Shown piece after piece: positions 32,550 through 39,628 of a DNA stretch of 46,294 nt. The notes beneath the pieces were generated by a model. The model was not told the origin of the DNA. It saw only the letters and a list, made by a program, of their open reading frames with translations, and did no database searches. Origin of the DNA: JBASRP01 sp044866075 (GTDB lineage Bacteria; Actinomycetota; AC-67); assembly GCA_044866075.1 (NCBI GenBank), contig JBIOTQ010000110.1, positions 1 through 46,294 on the forward strand. The letters run 5' to 3'. The position numbers and the translations under genes are program-made. Each line of letters opens with the position of its first letter. Positions within the stretch are counted from its first letter, which is position 1.

Positions 32550-33418
32550 GCATCCTGCTGGACGAGAACACGCGCGTCGTCGTGCAGGGCATCACCGGGT
32601 CCGAGGGGACGTTCCACACGCTGCGCAACATCGCCTACGGCACGAAGGTCGTCGCCGGCGTCACGCCGGGCAAGGGCGGACAGAAATGGGAGGACCAGGT
32701 CCCAGTCTTCGACACCGTGCAGGACGCGGTCGACGACGCCGGCGCGAACGCGTCGCTGATCTTCGTGCCGGCGCGGTTCGCGGCCGACGCGATCCTCGAA
32801 GCCGCCGACGCCGGTATTGGCCTGATCGTGTGCATCACCGAGGGCATCCCGGCGCGCGACATGGCGAACGTCTACCCGTACGTGCGCGCGAAGAGCGCGG
32901 TGCTGATCGGCCCTAACTGTCCCGGGCTCATCTCGCCCGGCAAGTCGAACATGGGGATCATTCCCGGCGAGATCACCGGCCCCGGCCCGATCGGGCTCGT
33001 CTCGCGCTCGGGCACGCTGACCTATCAAGTGATGTACGAGATGTTCACGCGCGGTGTCGGTCAGTCGACGTGCATCGGGATCGGCGGCGACCCGATCGTC
33101 GGTTCGAACTTCATCGACATCCTCGGCCGCTTCGCCGAGGACGACGAAACGAAAGCGGTGGTTCTGATCGGAGAGATCGGCGGCGACGAAGAGGAACGCG
33201 CGGCGTCGTTCGTGAAGGAGAACCTCACGAAGCCTGTCGTCGCCTACGTCGCCGGTTTCACCGCCCCGCCGGGCAAGCGCATGGGCCACGCCGGCGCGAT
33301 CGTGTCCGGATCGAAAGGCACGGCGCAGGCGAAGGCGGAGGCGTTCGAGTCGATGGACGTCCGCGTCGGACGCAACCCGACAGAGGTGGCCGAGCTCGCG
33401 ATCGCGGCGATCCGCTGA
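32546..33418 (+). CDS. sucD: Succinyl-CoA synthetase, alpha subunit
   Basis: 290 aa. CoA-binding Rossmann domain with VVVQGITGSEGTFHT and GVTPGKGG, the GPNCPGLISPGKSNMGI loop, and the phosphorylated active-site His in MGHAGAIVSG. ATG 32546 overlaps the sucC stop (ATGA), giving coupled, equimolar synthesis of the two subunits. Confidence 0.97.
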   Translation: MSILLDENTRVVVQGITGSEGTFHTLRNIAYGTKVVAGVTPGKGGQKWEDQVPVFDTVQDAVDDAGANASLIFVPARFAADAILEAADAGIGLIVCITEGIPARDMANVYPYVRAKSAVLIGPNCPGLISPGKSNMGIIPGEITGPGPIGLVSRSGTLTYQVMYEMFTRGVGQSTCIGIGGDPIVGSNFIDILGRFAEDDETKAVVLIGEIGGDEEERAASFVKENLTKPVVAYVAGFTAPPGKRMGHAGAIVSGSKGTAQAKAEAFESMDVRVGRNPTEVAELAIAAIR

Positions 33419-33457
33419 ATCCCGCCACAAGCCGAGCTAAATGGGGCAGATGCTCTA

Positions 33458-33486
33458 TTGAGCTCGACGTGCGTCGAGCCTAGGTT
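33458..33486 (+). promoter_or_regulatory. Sigma-70-like promoter, copy 1
   Basis: TTGAGC (33458-33463), exactly 17 nt, TAGGTT (33481-33486). The sequence around it (GCAGATG, then CTATTGAGC) is repeated at 34.1 kb. Confidence 0.65.
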
Positions 33487-33490
33487 CGTG

Positions 33491-33530
33491 CACAGGAACG
33501 GCGACCGTGTCGGGCGCGGCCGGACGTTCT
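33491..33530 (+). ncRNA. Duplicated structured 5' leader element, copy 1
   Basis: Positions 33498-33522 (25 nt) are identical to 34148-34172. GAACG (33496-33500) pairs with CGTTC (33525-33529), enclosing a small CGAC-CGT-GTCG hairpin. It begins about 5 nt after the -10 box, so it is the very 5' end of the transcript. It precedes the small secreted protein by about 120 nt. Confidence 0.55.
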
Positions 33531-33653
33531 CAGGCCGATCCGAGGACGCCCGGGGGGAGGGGGCGCACGAGCGCGGCTATATACAGCCGGGCGGCTCAGT
33601 CCGAAAGGCGACTGTAGAGGTCGCGTCCGCTGCGAAAGGGGGGTGGCGTTCTC

Positions 33654-33896
33654 ATGAAGATGAGGCGAACATCGAAGTTGCTCTTGGTCCTGGTGTTGTG
33701 CCTGGGCATCCTGTTCATCGGTGCGGGGACGGCGCAGGCCAAAGGCGGAAGCAGCAAGGCGGTCACCGTCGTCCAAGGATCTGACTACTTCGTCGGTCCG
33801 CTTGTCTGCCACGACAATTTTATCTTCCGGGGCTCGCAGCTGATCGGCATCGAGACCGACTGTGAGCTTATCGAATTCGAATTTCCCTTTGATTAG
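33654..33896 (+). CDS. Small secreted protein (80 aa)
   Basis: A signal peptide of about 30 residues (KMRRTSKLLLVLVLCLGILF, then GAGTAQA cleavage site) and a mature part of about 50 residues with two cysteines (VCHDNF, DCELIE) that could form a disulfide; acidic at the C-terminus (EFEFPFD). No family recognised. A purine-rich ribosome site (AAAGGGGGG) lies before ATG 33654. It is the first of two genes sharing the duplicated promoter-leader. Confidence 0.72.
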   Translation: MKMRRTSKLLLVLVLCLGILFIGAGTAQAKGGSSKAVTVVQGSDYFVGPLVCHDNFIFRGSQLIGIETDCELIEFEFPFD

Positions 33897-34106
33897 CGGC
33901 ACAAGAGCAGGGCGTTAGATCAGTTGCCGCGCACCGGCGGCCGGGCTCTTTGCATCGCTATCAAGCTCTCAGCCGTGGGATCGATGCACCAACGGAGGAG
34001 CGCTCATTCCCGGGCAGGATGTCGGGCGTGAGCGCTCTTCGTCGTGTGCGCTCCCCTCGATCGCTGAAGCCAGACCCCAACAGCTCCAAATGATGCAGAT
34101 GACCTA

Positions 34107-34135
34107 TTGAGCGGCTTGCCGCCAAGTCGTACGGT
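34107..34135 (+). promoter_or_regulatory. Sigma-70-like promoter, copy 2
   Basis: TTGAGC (34107-34112), exactly 17 nt, TACGGT (34130-34135). Same -35, spacing and upstream GCAGATG as copy 1. Confidence 0.65.
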
Positions 34136-34140
34136 CGGTT

Positions 34141-34178
34141 CACAAGGACGGCGACCGTGTCGGGCGCGGCCGCCGTCC
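34141..34178 (+). ncRNA. Duplicated structured 5' leader element, copy 2
   Basis: Shares 25 identical nt with copy 1. GGACGG (34146-34151) pairs with CCGTCC (34173-34178). Compared with copy 1, the second pair has changed from A-U to G-C on both sides, which keeps the stem. The end of the leader (GGCGTTCT just before ATG) is also shared. Confidence 0.55.
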
Positions 34179-34217
34179 TCCGTCGGAACCGGCCGGGGGC
34201 CGGGAGGGAGGCGTTCT

Positions 34218-34574
34218 ATGGCGAGGGAAGCCGCATTGGTAACGACCTGGTCGCAGCCCGCGCGTGGGCGGGAAGGCAAGGCGCTCGAGGCTTTCACCGA
34301 CTACCTGACGTTCTGGGCTAAGCAGGCCACGGAGGGCAAGGTTTCCGAGGTCGAGCCGTACTTCACGCTCGACGGCCGCAGCGGCTTGGGCATCGTCAAG
34401 GGTCCGAGCGACGTGCTCCAGGAGATCGTCGAGTCGGAGGAGTACGAGAAGCTCATCACCAAGGCGCAGATGACGGTGGAGGACCTCCGCGTCGAGATGC
34501 ACGTCACGGGCGACGAGATCCAGCGCGCCATCCGTATCTACGGCGAAGCGGCGGGGGAGCTCGGCTACCTATAG
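34218..34574 (+). CDS. Conserved-looking hypothetical protein (118 aa)
   Basis: A soluble protein without signal peptide, rich in Glu and Lys. It opens EAALVTTWSQPARGREGKALEAF and later has YFTLDGRSGLGIVKGP and VEDLRVEMHVTGDE; the alternation of strands and helices could be a ferredoxin-like or dimeric alpha/beta-barrel fold, but I do not recognise the family. ATG 34218 follows GGGAGGGAGG. Single-gene unit: own promoter and leader, and a strong terminator after it. Confidence 0.72.
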   Translation: MAREAALVTTWSQPARGREGKALEAFTDYLTFWAKQATEGKVSEVEPYFTLDGRSGLGIVKGPSDVLQEIVESEEYEKLITKAQMTVEDLRVEMHVTGDEIQRAIRIYGEAAGELGYL

Positions 34575-34594
34575 GCGTTTCGGGTTCGGGGGCG

Positions 34595-34622
34595 GAACCG
34601 GCCGGCCACGCCCGGCCGGTTC
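34595..34622. terminator. Bidirectional terminator hairpin
   Basis: GAACCGGCCGG (34595-34605), loop CCACGC, CCGGCCGGTTC (34612-34622), a perfect 11-bp stem between two converging genes. Confidence 0.8.
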
Positions 34623-34629
34623 TGTCGTT

Positions 34630-35952
34630 CTAGACGGCGCGCTCGAGGACGTACGCCGCGATCAGCAGGAGGCCGGTGAACAAGTGCAGGCCGATATTCG
34701 ACTGCATCGCCGCCATCAGGTCGTAAGGCAGGTCGTAGTTCTCACCGAGCTGGCGCCGGATCTTGAGAGCCATCGGCACCGTCGCGAGGGCGAGAAACGT
34801 CCAGACCGGCAATCCGCCGGCGGCCACGCCGGCGACGACGATTCCGTATGCGGCCGCGATCGACGCGGTATACGCGGCGAGGACGCGCTCCTTCGACCAG
34901 CGGACGACCAGGGTGCGCTTTCCGGCGGCCTCGTCGCCGATGCGGTCGGGGATCTCGTTCACGTACAGGACGAGGGCGATCAGGATCGCCACCGGGAGGC
35001 AGGCGTAGAACGCCTCCCACGAGAAGCGGCCGGTCAGGACGTAGTACGCGCCGAGCGTGGTGATCGGCCCGAAGCCGAGCGCCACGGCACCCTCCCCGAC
35101 GCCGCGGTTCACGAGCCGCAGCGGCGGACCGGTGTACGCGAGGCTGATCGCAACCCCGACGCCGCCGATCAAGTACAGCCACCGGCCGCGGGTTTCGGCC
35201 AGGTAGACGCCGACGCCCGCGCCGATCAGGTAGAAGGCGACGGCCAGGGCGATCATCGTGCGGCGGCTCACGAGGCCGTACTGGATGACGCGGGAGCCGC
35301 CGCTGAACGGCGTCGGCGTCACGTTGGCCGCGTCGGCGCCGGAGACGTCGTCGAAGACGTCGTTCGCGACGTTGAGACCGAGGTGCAGCGCGCAGGCGCC
35401 GCCCATCGTGATGCCGAACAGCCCCCACTCGAAGTTGCCGCCGTGCACCCACGCGATCGCGGCGCCGAGCGCGACCGGCACGATCGTCGCCGTGAGGAAA
35501 GGCAGGCGCGTTGCGAGGAAGAACAGCCAGCCGGGAGCCAGCGTCGGCCGTTGCCGGGCGCGCGTGAAGTAGCTGCGGCTGCGCGGCACGCCCCGCTCGC
35601 AGTACTCGAAGAAGGGCGTGTCCACCTCGTCCCAGCCGCCGGCGCGCTCGACCGTGACCGTGACGCGTCCGGCGCGCACGTGGGCCGGGCCCCACAGGTT
35701 CACGTAGCGTCGCTCGTCGTAGCCCACGCCGGGCTGAGGGCGGATGTGGCTGAAGGTGACGTTGACCTCCTGCCCGTTCTTGGGGAGCGCTTCGCCTGCC
35801 AGTTCTCCAAGCGCCACGGTGGCGCCATCGGGGTCCGGTGTGTGGTTCGCCGCGACGCTCATCGGGTAGCCGTCCGTGTCGATCCACGTCAGGACGGCGT
35901 GCGAGTGGTTCGCCGAGCGTTCGAGCGCCTCGCGTGCGGTGAGGGTCGCCAT
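34630..35952 (-). CDS. Fusion of a split-barrel flavin/F420-binding-like domain and a UbiA prenyltransferase
   Basis: 440 aa. Residues 1-125 resemble the PNPOx-like split barrel (VLTWIDTDGYPMSVAANH, EVNVTFSHIRPQPG, RRYVNLWGPAHV). Residues 140-440 are a UbiA/MenA-type polytopic prenyltransferase with the first Asp-rich motif NVANDVFDD (195-202) and the second NEIPDRIGDEAAGKRT (332 onward), and eight or so helices. It would attach a prenyl chain to a quinone-type ring, most likely naphthoate (menaquinone), though the fused barrel is unusual. Start ATG 35952 shares one base with the stop of the upstream PPOX gene. Confidence 0.82.
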   Translation of the reverse strand: MATLTAREALERSANHSHAVLTWIDTDGYPMSVAANHTPDPDGATVALGELAGEALPKNGQEVNVTFSHIRPQPGVGYDERRYVNLWGPAHVRAGRVTVTVERAGGWDEVDTPFFEYCERGVPRSRSYFTRARQRPTLAPGWLFFLATRLPFLTATIVPVALGAAIAWVHGGNFEWGLFGITMGGACALHLGLNVANDVFDDVSGADAANVTPTPFSGGSRVIQYGLVSRRTMIALAVAFYLIGAGVGVYLAETRGRWLYLIGGVGVAISLAYTGPPLRLVNRGVGEGAVALGFGPITTLGAYYVLTGRFSWEAFYACLPVAILIALVLYVNEIPDRIGDEAAGKRTLVVRWSKERVLAAYTASIAAAYGIVVAGVAAGGLPVWTFLALATVPMALKIRRQLGENYDLPYDLMAAMQSNIGLHLFTGLLLIAAYVLERAV

Positions 35953-36443
35953 CACATGGCCCCGACCAACTCGTAGACGCGCGGCGGAAGGTCGGTTCGC
36001 GCGCCCTCCCAGAGCCACGCGCGGACGGGAGTGACCTCGATGATCGCACGTTCGAAGAACAGCGGGATTCCGAAGCGCTTCTTCAAGTAGCTGTCGATCA
36101 CGGGTTCCTTCGCGCGCCAGGCCGGCAGGAGACGTTCCCACCCGGAGTGGAGGTCATCGTCGATCACGCGGGCGTCGCCTTGGATCGTTGCGCGGTGGAA
36201 CGGCTTCGCCGGGATGCCGACCGGGTCGGTGAGCGCCACGGCGACCTTTGGGTTGACCTTGATGTGATCGAGCTTCTTCGAGAAGAGGACCGACGACGTC
36301 ATCGTGATCTTCTCGCCGTCGTAGAACGGGATGAGCGGGTAGGTGACCGGACGGCCCTCGGCGTCGACGACGGTCAGCTCGCACACGAGTGCCACGTCGA
36401 GCAAGGACGCGATCTCGGGCGGAAGGATCCCTGGGGTCGCCAC
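35952..36443 (-). CDS. Pyridoxamine-5'-phosphate-oxidase-family (PPOX/FDOR) protein
   Basis: About 163 aa from GTG 36443 (starting MATPGILPPEIASLL). Split-barrel features: VALVCELTVVDAEGRPVTYPLIPFY, TMTSSVLFSKKLDHIKVNPKVAVALTDP. Members bind FMN, F420 or haem; the cofactor is not decidable here. A longer form from TTG 36509 is possible but would cross the promoter: TTGACC (36474-36479) and TAGACA (36451-36456) with 17 nt between, 7 nt before GTG, indicating a leaderless mRNA. Forms an operon with the UbiA fusion. Confidence 0.8.
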   Translation of the reverse strand: MATPGILPPEIASLLDVALVCELTVVDAEGRPVTYPLIPFYDGEKITMTSSVLFSKKLDHIKVNPKVAVALTDPVGIPAKPFHRATIQGDARVIDDDLHSGWERLLPAWRAKEPVIDSYLKKRFGIPLFFERAIIEVTPVRAWLWEGARTDLPPRVYELVGAM

Positions 36444-36450
36444 CGTCTGC

Positions 36451-36479
36451 TGTCTATCGGCGATCTTGGTGTAGGTCAA
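36451..36479 (-). promoter_or_regulatory. Leaderless promoter of the PPOX/UbiA operon
   Basis: On the minus strand TTGACC, 17 nt, TAGACA, then 7 nt to GTG 36443, so transcription would start at the start codon. Confidence 0.55.
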
Positions 36480-36490
36480 ACTGAAGGCAT

Positions 36491-36514
36491 TGAGCAATGC
36501 TCTGAGCAACGCTC
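36491..36514. repeat. Tandem 12-bp operator-like repeat between divergent genes
   Basis: TGAGCAATGCTC (36491-36502) and TGAGCAACGCTC (36503-36514), each an internal GAGC/GCTC palindrome. They lie just upstream of the -35 of the PPOX promoter and overlap the -35 region expected for purN. Confidence 0.55.
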
Positions 36515-36539
36515 AACTGATGACCGTTAGGATGCGCAC

Positions 36540-37145
36540 GTGGCGAACCGGTTGCGCGTCGGCGTGCTGCTATCGGGCAGTGGCACGAATCTTCAAGCGA
36601 TCCTCGACGCCGCGGGCAGCGAGTACGAGGTTTCCGCCGTGCTGAGCGACCGCGCTGACGCGCGGGGTCTGGAGCGGGCTCGCGCCGCCGGCGTCCCCGC
36701 CGTTCATGTCGATCCCAAGGCGCACGACGGTCGCGACACGTTCAACACGGCGCTCGTCGACGCGCTTCGTGAGCACAACGTCGAGCTCGTCTGCCTCGCC
36801 GGTTTCATGCGCATCCTGGCGCCGAACTTCGTGCGGGCGTTCGAGAACCGGATCCTCAACATCCATCCCGCACTGCTCCCCGCTTTCCCGGGCGGGCGCG
36901 CGGTCGCCGACGCGCTCGCGTGGGGCGCGAAGGTGACCGGCACAACCGTGCATCTGGTCGACGAAGAGGTCGACCACGGCCCGATCGTCCTCCAGGAAGC
37001 GGTCGCCGTGGAACCCGGCGACACCGAGGAGACGCTGCACGAGCGGATCAAGGCGGTCGAGCATCGCCTCTATCCGCGGGCGATCCGGTTGTTCGCCGCG
37101 CGACGCATCAAGATCGAAGGGCGCATCGTCCACATCCTGGATTAA
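36540..37145 (+). CDS. purN: Phosphoribosylglycinamide formyltransferase
   Basis: 201 aa; third step of IMP synthesis, transferring formyl from 10-formyl-THF to GAR. Motifs: VLLSGSGTNLQAI at the phosphate site, catalytic Asn-His in ILNIHPALLPAFPG, TVHLVDEEVDHGPIV with the Asp. GTG 36540 lies 6 nt after a -10-like TAGGAT (36528-36533), so probably leaderless. First gene of purN, purH, folD. Confidence 0.96.
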   Translation: MANRLRVGVLLSGSGTNLQAILDAAGSEYEVSAVLSDRADARGLERARAAGVPAVHVDPKAHDGRDTFNTALVDALREHNVELVCLAGFMRILAPNFVRAFENRILNIHPALLPAFPGGRAVADALAWGAKVTGTTVHLVDEEVDHGPIVLQEAVAVEPGDTEETLHERIKAVEHRLYPRAIRLFAARRIKIEGRIVHILD

Positions 37146-37156
37146 CCTGGGCTGCG

Positions 37157-38695
37157 ATGCCGGAGTTCATCCAGGTCCGCCGCGCCCTCGTCTCGGTGTC
37201 CAACCGCACAGGCCTCGCCGAGTTCTGCCGCGGGCTGGACGAGGCGGGCGTCCAGCTGATCGCCACGGATTCCACCGGCCGGCATCTCGCGGAGAACGGC
37301 GTCGCGTCCACGCCCGTCGCCGAGGTCACCGGGTTCCCCGAGATGCTCGACGGGCGCGTGAAGACGCTGCACCCGCGCATCCACGGGGGGATCCTCGCCA
37401 ACCGGGACGAGCCCGAGCACATGCGTCAGCTCGAAGACGCCGGGATCGAGCCGATCGACCTCGTGATCGTGAACCTCTATCCGTTCCGCGAGGCCGCGCA
37501 GGCGATGAAGCCCTGGCAGGAGGTGATCGAGCAGATCGACGTGGGGGGGCCGACGCTCGTGCGCGCGGGGGCGAAGAACCTGGCCGGCGTCGGGATCGTC
37601 GTCGATCCGGCGCGCTACGAGTCGGTCCTGGCCGAGATCCGCGAGCACGGCGGCCTCAGCGCCTCGACGCGCGGAAAGCTCGCGGCCGAGGCGTTCGCGC
37701 ACACCGCGGCCTACGACGCGGCGATCTCGATGTGGATGTCCCGCGAGATCACGTTCCCGGACCGCATCTCGTTCGCGCTCGAGCGCGTGATGGAGCTGCG
37801 GTACGGCGAGAATCCGCACCAGGCCGGCGCGCTCTACGCCATGGAGTACGCCGGGCCCGGCGCGCTGGCGCGCGGGAAGCAGCTGCAAGGCAAGGAGCTC
37901 TCGTTCAACAACCTGCTCGACCTCGATGCCGCGTGGATCGCGGCGAACGACTTCGCCGACCCGGCCTGCGTCATCGTGAAGCACGCGATCCCGTGCGGCG
38001 TCGCGATCGGCGACACCGATGCCCATGCCTACGAGCGCGCGCTGGACTCCGACCGCGTTTCGGCGTTCGGCGGCGTCGTCGCGTTCAACGGCGAGGTCTC
38101 GGAGGCCGCCGCGAAGGCGATGGCGGAGGTCTTCACCGAGTGCGTCGCGGCGCCGGCGTTCTCCGACGGCGCGCTGAAACTGTTCGGCGAGAAGAAGAAC
38201 CTGCGCCTGCTGCAGGTCGATGGCAAGCCGCGGCCGCAGTACCACGGCCGGTGGATCACCGGCGGCATGTTGCTGCAAACGGCGGACGCGGCGTCGGAGA
38301 CGCGCGACGCCTGGAAGGTCGTCACGAAGGCGCAGCCCACGGAGGAACAGTGGCGGGACCTCGCGTTCGCCTGGCGCGCGTGCAAGCACGTGCGCTCGAA
38401 CGCGATCGTTTTCGCGACGGGCGCTGCGACCGTCGGGATCGGCGGCGGACAGACGAGCCGCGTCGACGCGGTGGAGATCGCCGCCAAGAAGGCGGGGGAC
38501 CGCGCGAAGGGCGCCGTGATGGCGTCGGACGCGTTCTTCCCCTTCCGCGACGGGCTCGACACCGGCGCGGCGGCGGGGATCGCCGCCGTCATCCAGCCCG
38601 GCGGCTCGGTGCGCGACGACGAGGTGATCGCCGCCGCCGACGAACACGGGATCGCGATGGTCTTCACGGGGATGCGACACTTCCGGCACGGTTAG
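37157..38695 (+). CDS. purH: Bifunctional AICAR formyltransferase / IMP cyclohydrolase
   Basis: 512 aa performing the last two steps of IMP synthesis. N-terminal MGS-like cyclohydrolase: RRALVSVSNRTGLAEF, STGRHLAENGV, MLDGRVKTLHPRIHGGIL. C-terminal transformylase: LRYGENPHQAGALY, KELSFNNLLDLDAAW and VKHAIPCGVA, where many bacterial enzymes have an Asn before PCG and this one has Ile. Later RSNAIVFATG and AVIQPGGSVRDDEVIAAAD. ATG 37157, 11 nt after purN. Confidence 0.96.
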   Translation: MPEFIQVRRALVSVSNRTGLAEFCRGLDEAGVQLIATDSTGRHLAENGVASTPVAEVTGFPEMLDGRVKTLHPRIHGGILANRDEPEHMRQLEDAGIEPIDLVIVNLYPFREAAQAMKPWQEVIEQIDVGGPTLVRAGAKNLAGVGIVVDPARYESVLAEIREHGGLSASTRGKLAAEAFAHTAAYDAAISMWMSREITFPDRISFALERVMELRYGENPHQAGALYAMEYAGPGALARGKQLQGKELSFNNLLDLDAAWIAANDFADPACVIVKHAIPCGVAIGDTDAHAYERALDSDRVSAFGGVVAFNGEVSEAAAKAMAEVFTECVAAPAFSDGALKLFGEKKNLRLLQVDGKPRPQYHGRWITGGMLLQTADAASETRDAWKVVTKAQPTEEQWRDLAFAWRACKHVRSNAIVFATGAATVGIGGGQTSRVDAVEIAAKKAGDRAKGAVMASDAFFPFRDGLDTGAAAGIAAVIQPGGSVRDDEVIAAADEHGIAMVFTGMRHFRHG

Positions 38696-38708
38696 CGGGG
38701 AGAGTGAT

Positions 38709-39560
38709 ATGACGGCGCGGATCATCGACGGGAAAGCCATCGCCGCAGCGGTTCGCGCCGAGGTCGCCGAGCACGTGAAGAAGCTCCCGGCGCCGCCGGG
38801 GTTGTCGGCCGTGCTCGTCGGCGCAGATCCTGCGTCGCACGTGTACGTCGGACAGAAGCGGAAGATGGCGTCCGAGGTGGGGATCCAGTCGTTCGACAAC
38901 GATCTCTCCGCCGAGATCTCGCAGCCCGAGCTCCTGGACCACGTCCGGATGCTCAACATGAACCCGGCCGTGCACGGGATCCTCGTGCAGCTTCCGCTCC
39001 CCGACCACATCGACCCCATCGCTGTGCAGGAGGCGATCGACCCGATCAAGGACGTGGACGGCCTGCATCCGGTGAACCAGGGTCTGCTGGCGCTCGGGCG
39101 ACCGCGGTTCATCCCGTGCACGCCCGCTGGGGTCGTCGAGCTACTCGAGCGGTCGGACATCGAGGTCGAGGGCCGGCGGGTCGTCGTGATAGGCCGGTCG
39201 ACGCTCGTCGGACGGCCGCTCTCGATCCTGATGGGGATCAAGGCGCCGGGCCTGAACGCGACGGTGACCAACTGCCATACCGGTACGAAGGACATCGCGG
39301 CGTACACGCGCGAGGCCGAGATCGTCGTGGTGGCAGCGGGACGGCGGAACACGCTGACGGCCGACATGGTGGCGCCCGGTGCGACGGTCATCGACGTCGG
39401 CACGAACCGTGACGAGAACGGGAAGCTTGTGGGCGACGTCGACTTCGCCGGCGTCAGCGAGGTCGCAGGCGCGATCACGCCGGTGCCGGGCGGCGTCGGC
39501 CCCATGACCGTCGCGATGCTGCTGATGAACACGATGCGGGCGGCCGAAGGTCTCGTGTGA
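38709..39560 (+). CDS. folD: Methylenetetrahydrofolate dehydrogenase / cyclohydrolase
   Basis: 283 aa; supplies 10-formyl-THF, the cofactor used by PurN and PurH, which explains the gene order. Catalytic Lys in SHVYVGQKRKMASEVG, GILVQLPLPDHID, PVNQGLLAL, the NADP site VVVIGRSTLVGRPL, and the terminal ITPVPGGVGPMTVAMLL. GGGGAGAG precedes ATG 38709. Ends in a 21-bp terminator hairpin. Confidence 0.96.
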   Translation: MTARIIDGKAIAAAVRAEVAEHVKKLPAPPGLSAVLVGADPASHVYVGQKRKMASEVGIQSFDNDLSAEISQPELLDHVRMLNMNPAVHGILVQLPLPDHIDPIAVQEAIDPIKDVDGLHPVNQGLLALGRPRFIPCTPAGVVELLERSDIEVEGRRVVVIGRSTLVGRPLSILMGIKAPGLNATVTNCHTGTKDIAAYTREAEIVVVAAGRRNTLTADMVAPGATVIDVGTNRDENGKLVGDVDFAGVSEVAGAITPVPGGVGPMTVAMLLMNTMRAAEGLV

Positions 39561-39566
39561 CGCGAC

Positions 39567-39612
39567 GAGACAACACGAGGGCCCGCCTGACGGCGGGCCC
39601 TCGTGTTGTCTC
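39567..39612. terminator. 21-bp perfect hairpin terminator
   Basis: 39567-39587 pairs perfectly with 39592-39612 around a TGAC loop, followed by a short T/C-rich run. It separates folD from the convergent surface-protein gene and can act on both strands. Confidence 0.9.
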
Positions 39613-39628
39613 TCCTATCTTGCTCGTC

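Larger units (their letters stand above)
33897..34217. other. Intergenic region with paired palindromes and second promoter-leader
   Basis: No coding sequence seen. It holds two GAGCGCTC palindromes (33998-34005 and 34030-34037) 32 bp apart centre to centre, about three helical turns, followed by the copy 2 promoter and leader. Taken as GAGCGCTCA and TGAGCGCTC they also form a 9-bp inverted repeat. Confidence 0.6.

Noticed and set aside
33419..33653. A short reading frame overlapping the copy 1 promoter and leader
   Set aside because: No family signal and no ribosome site; the region is better explained by the promoter and leader.
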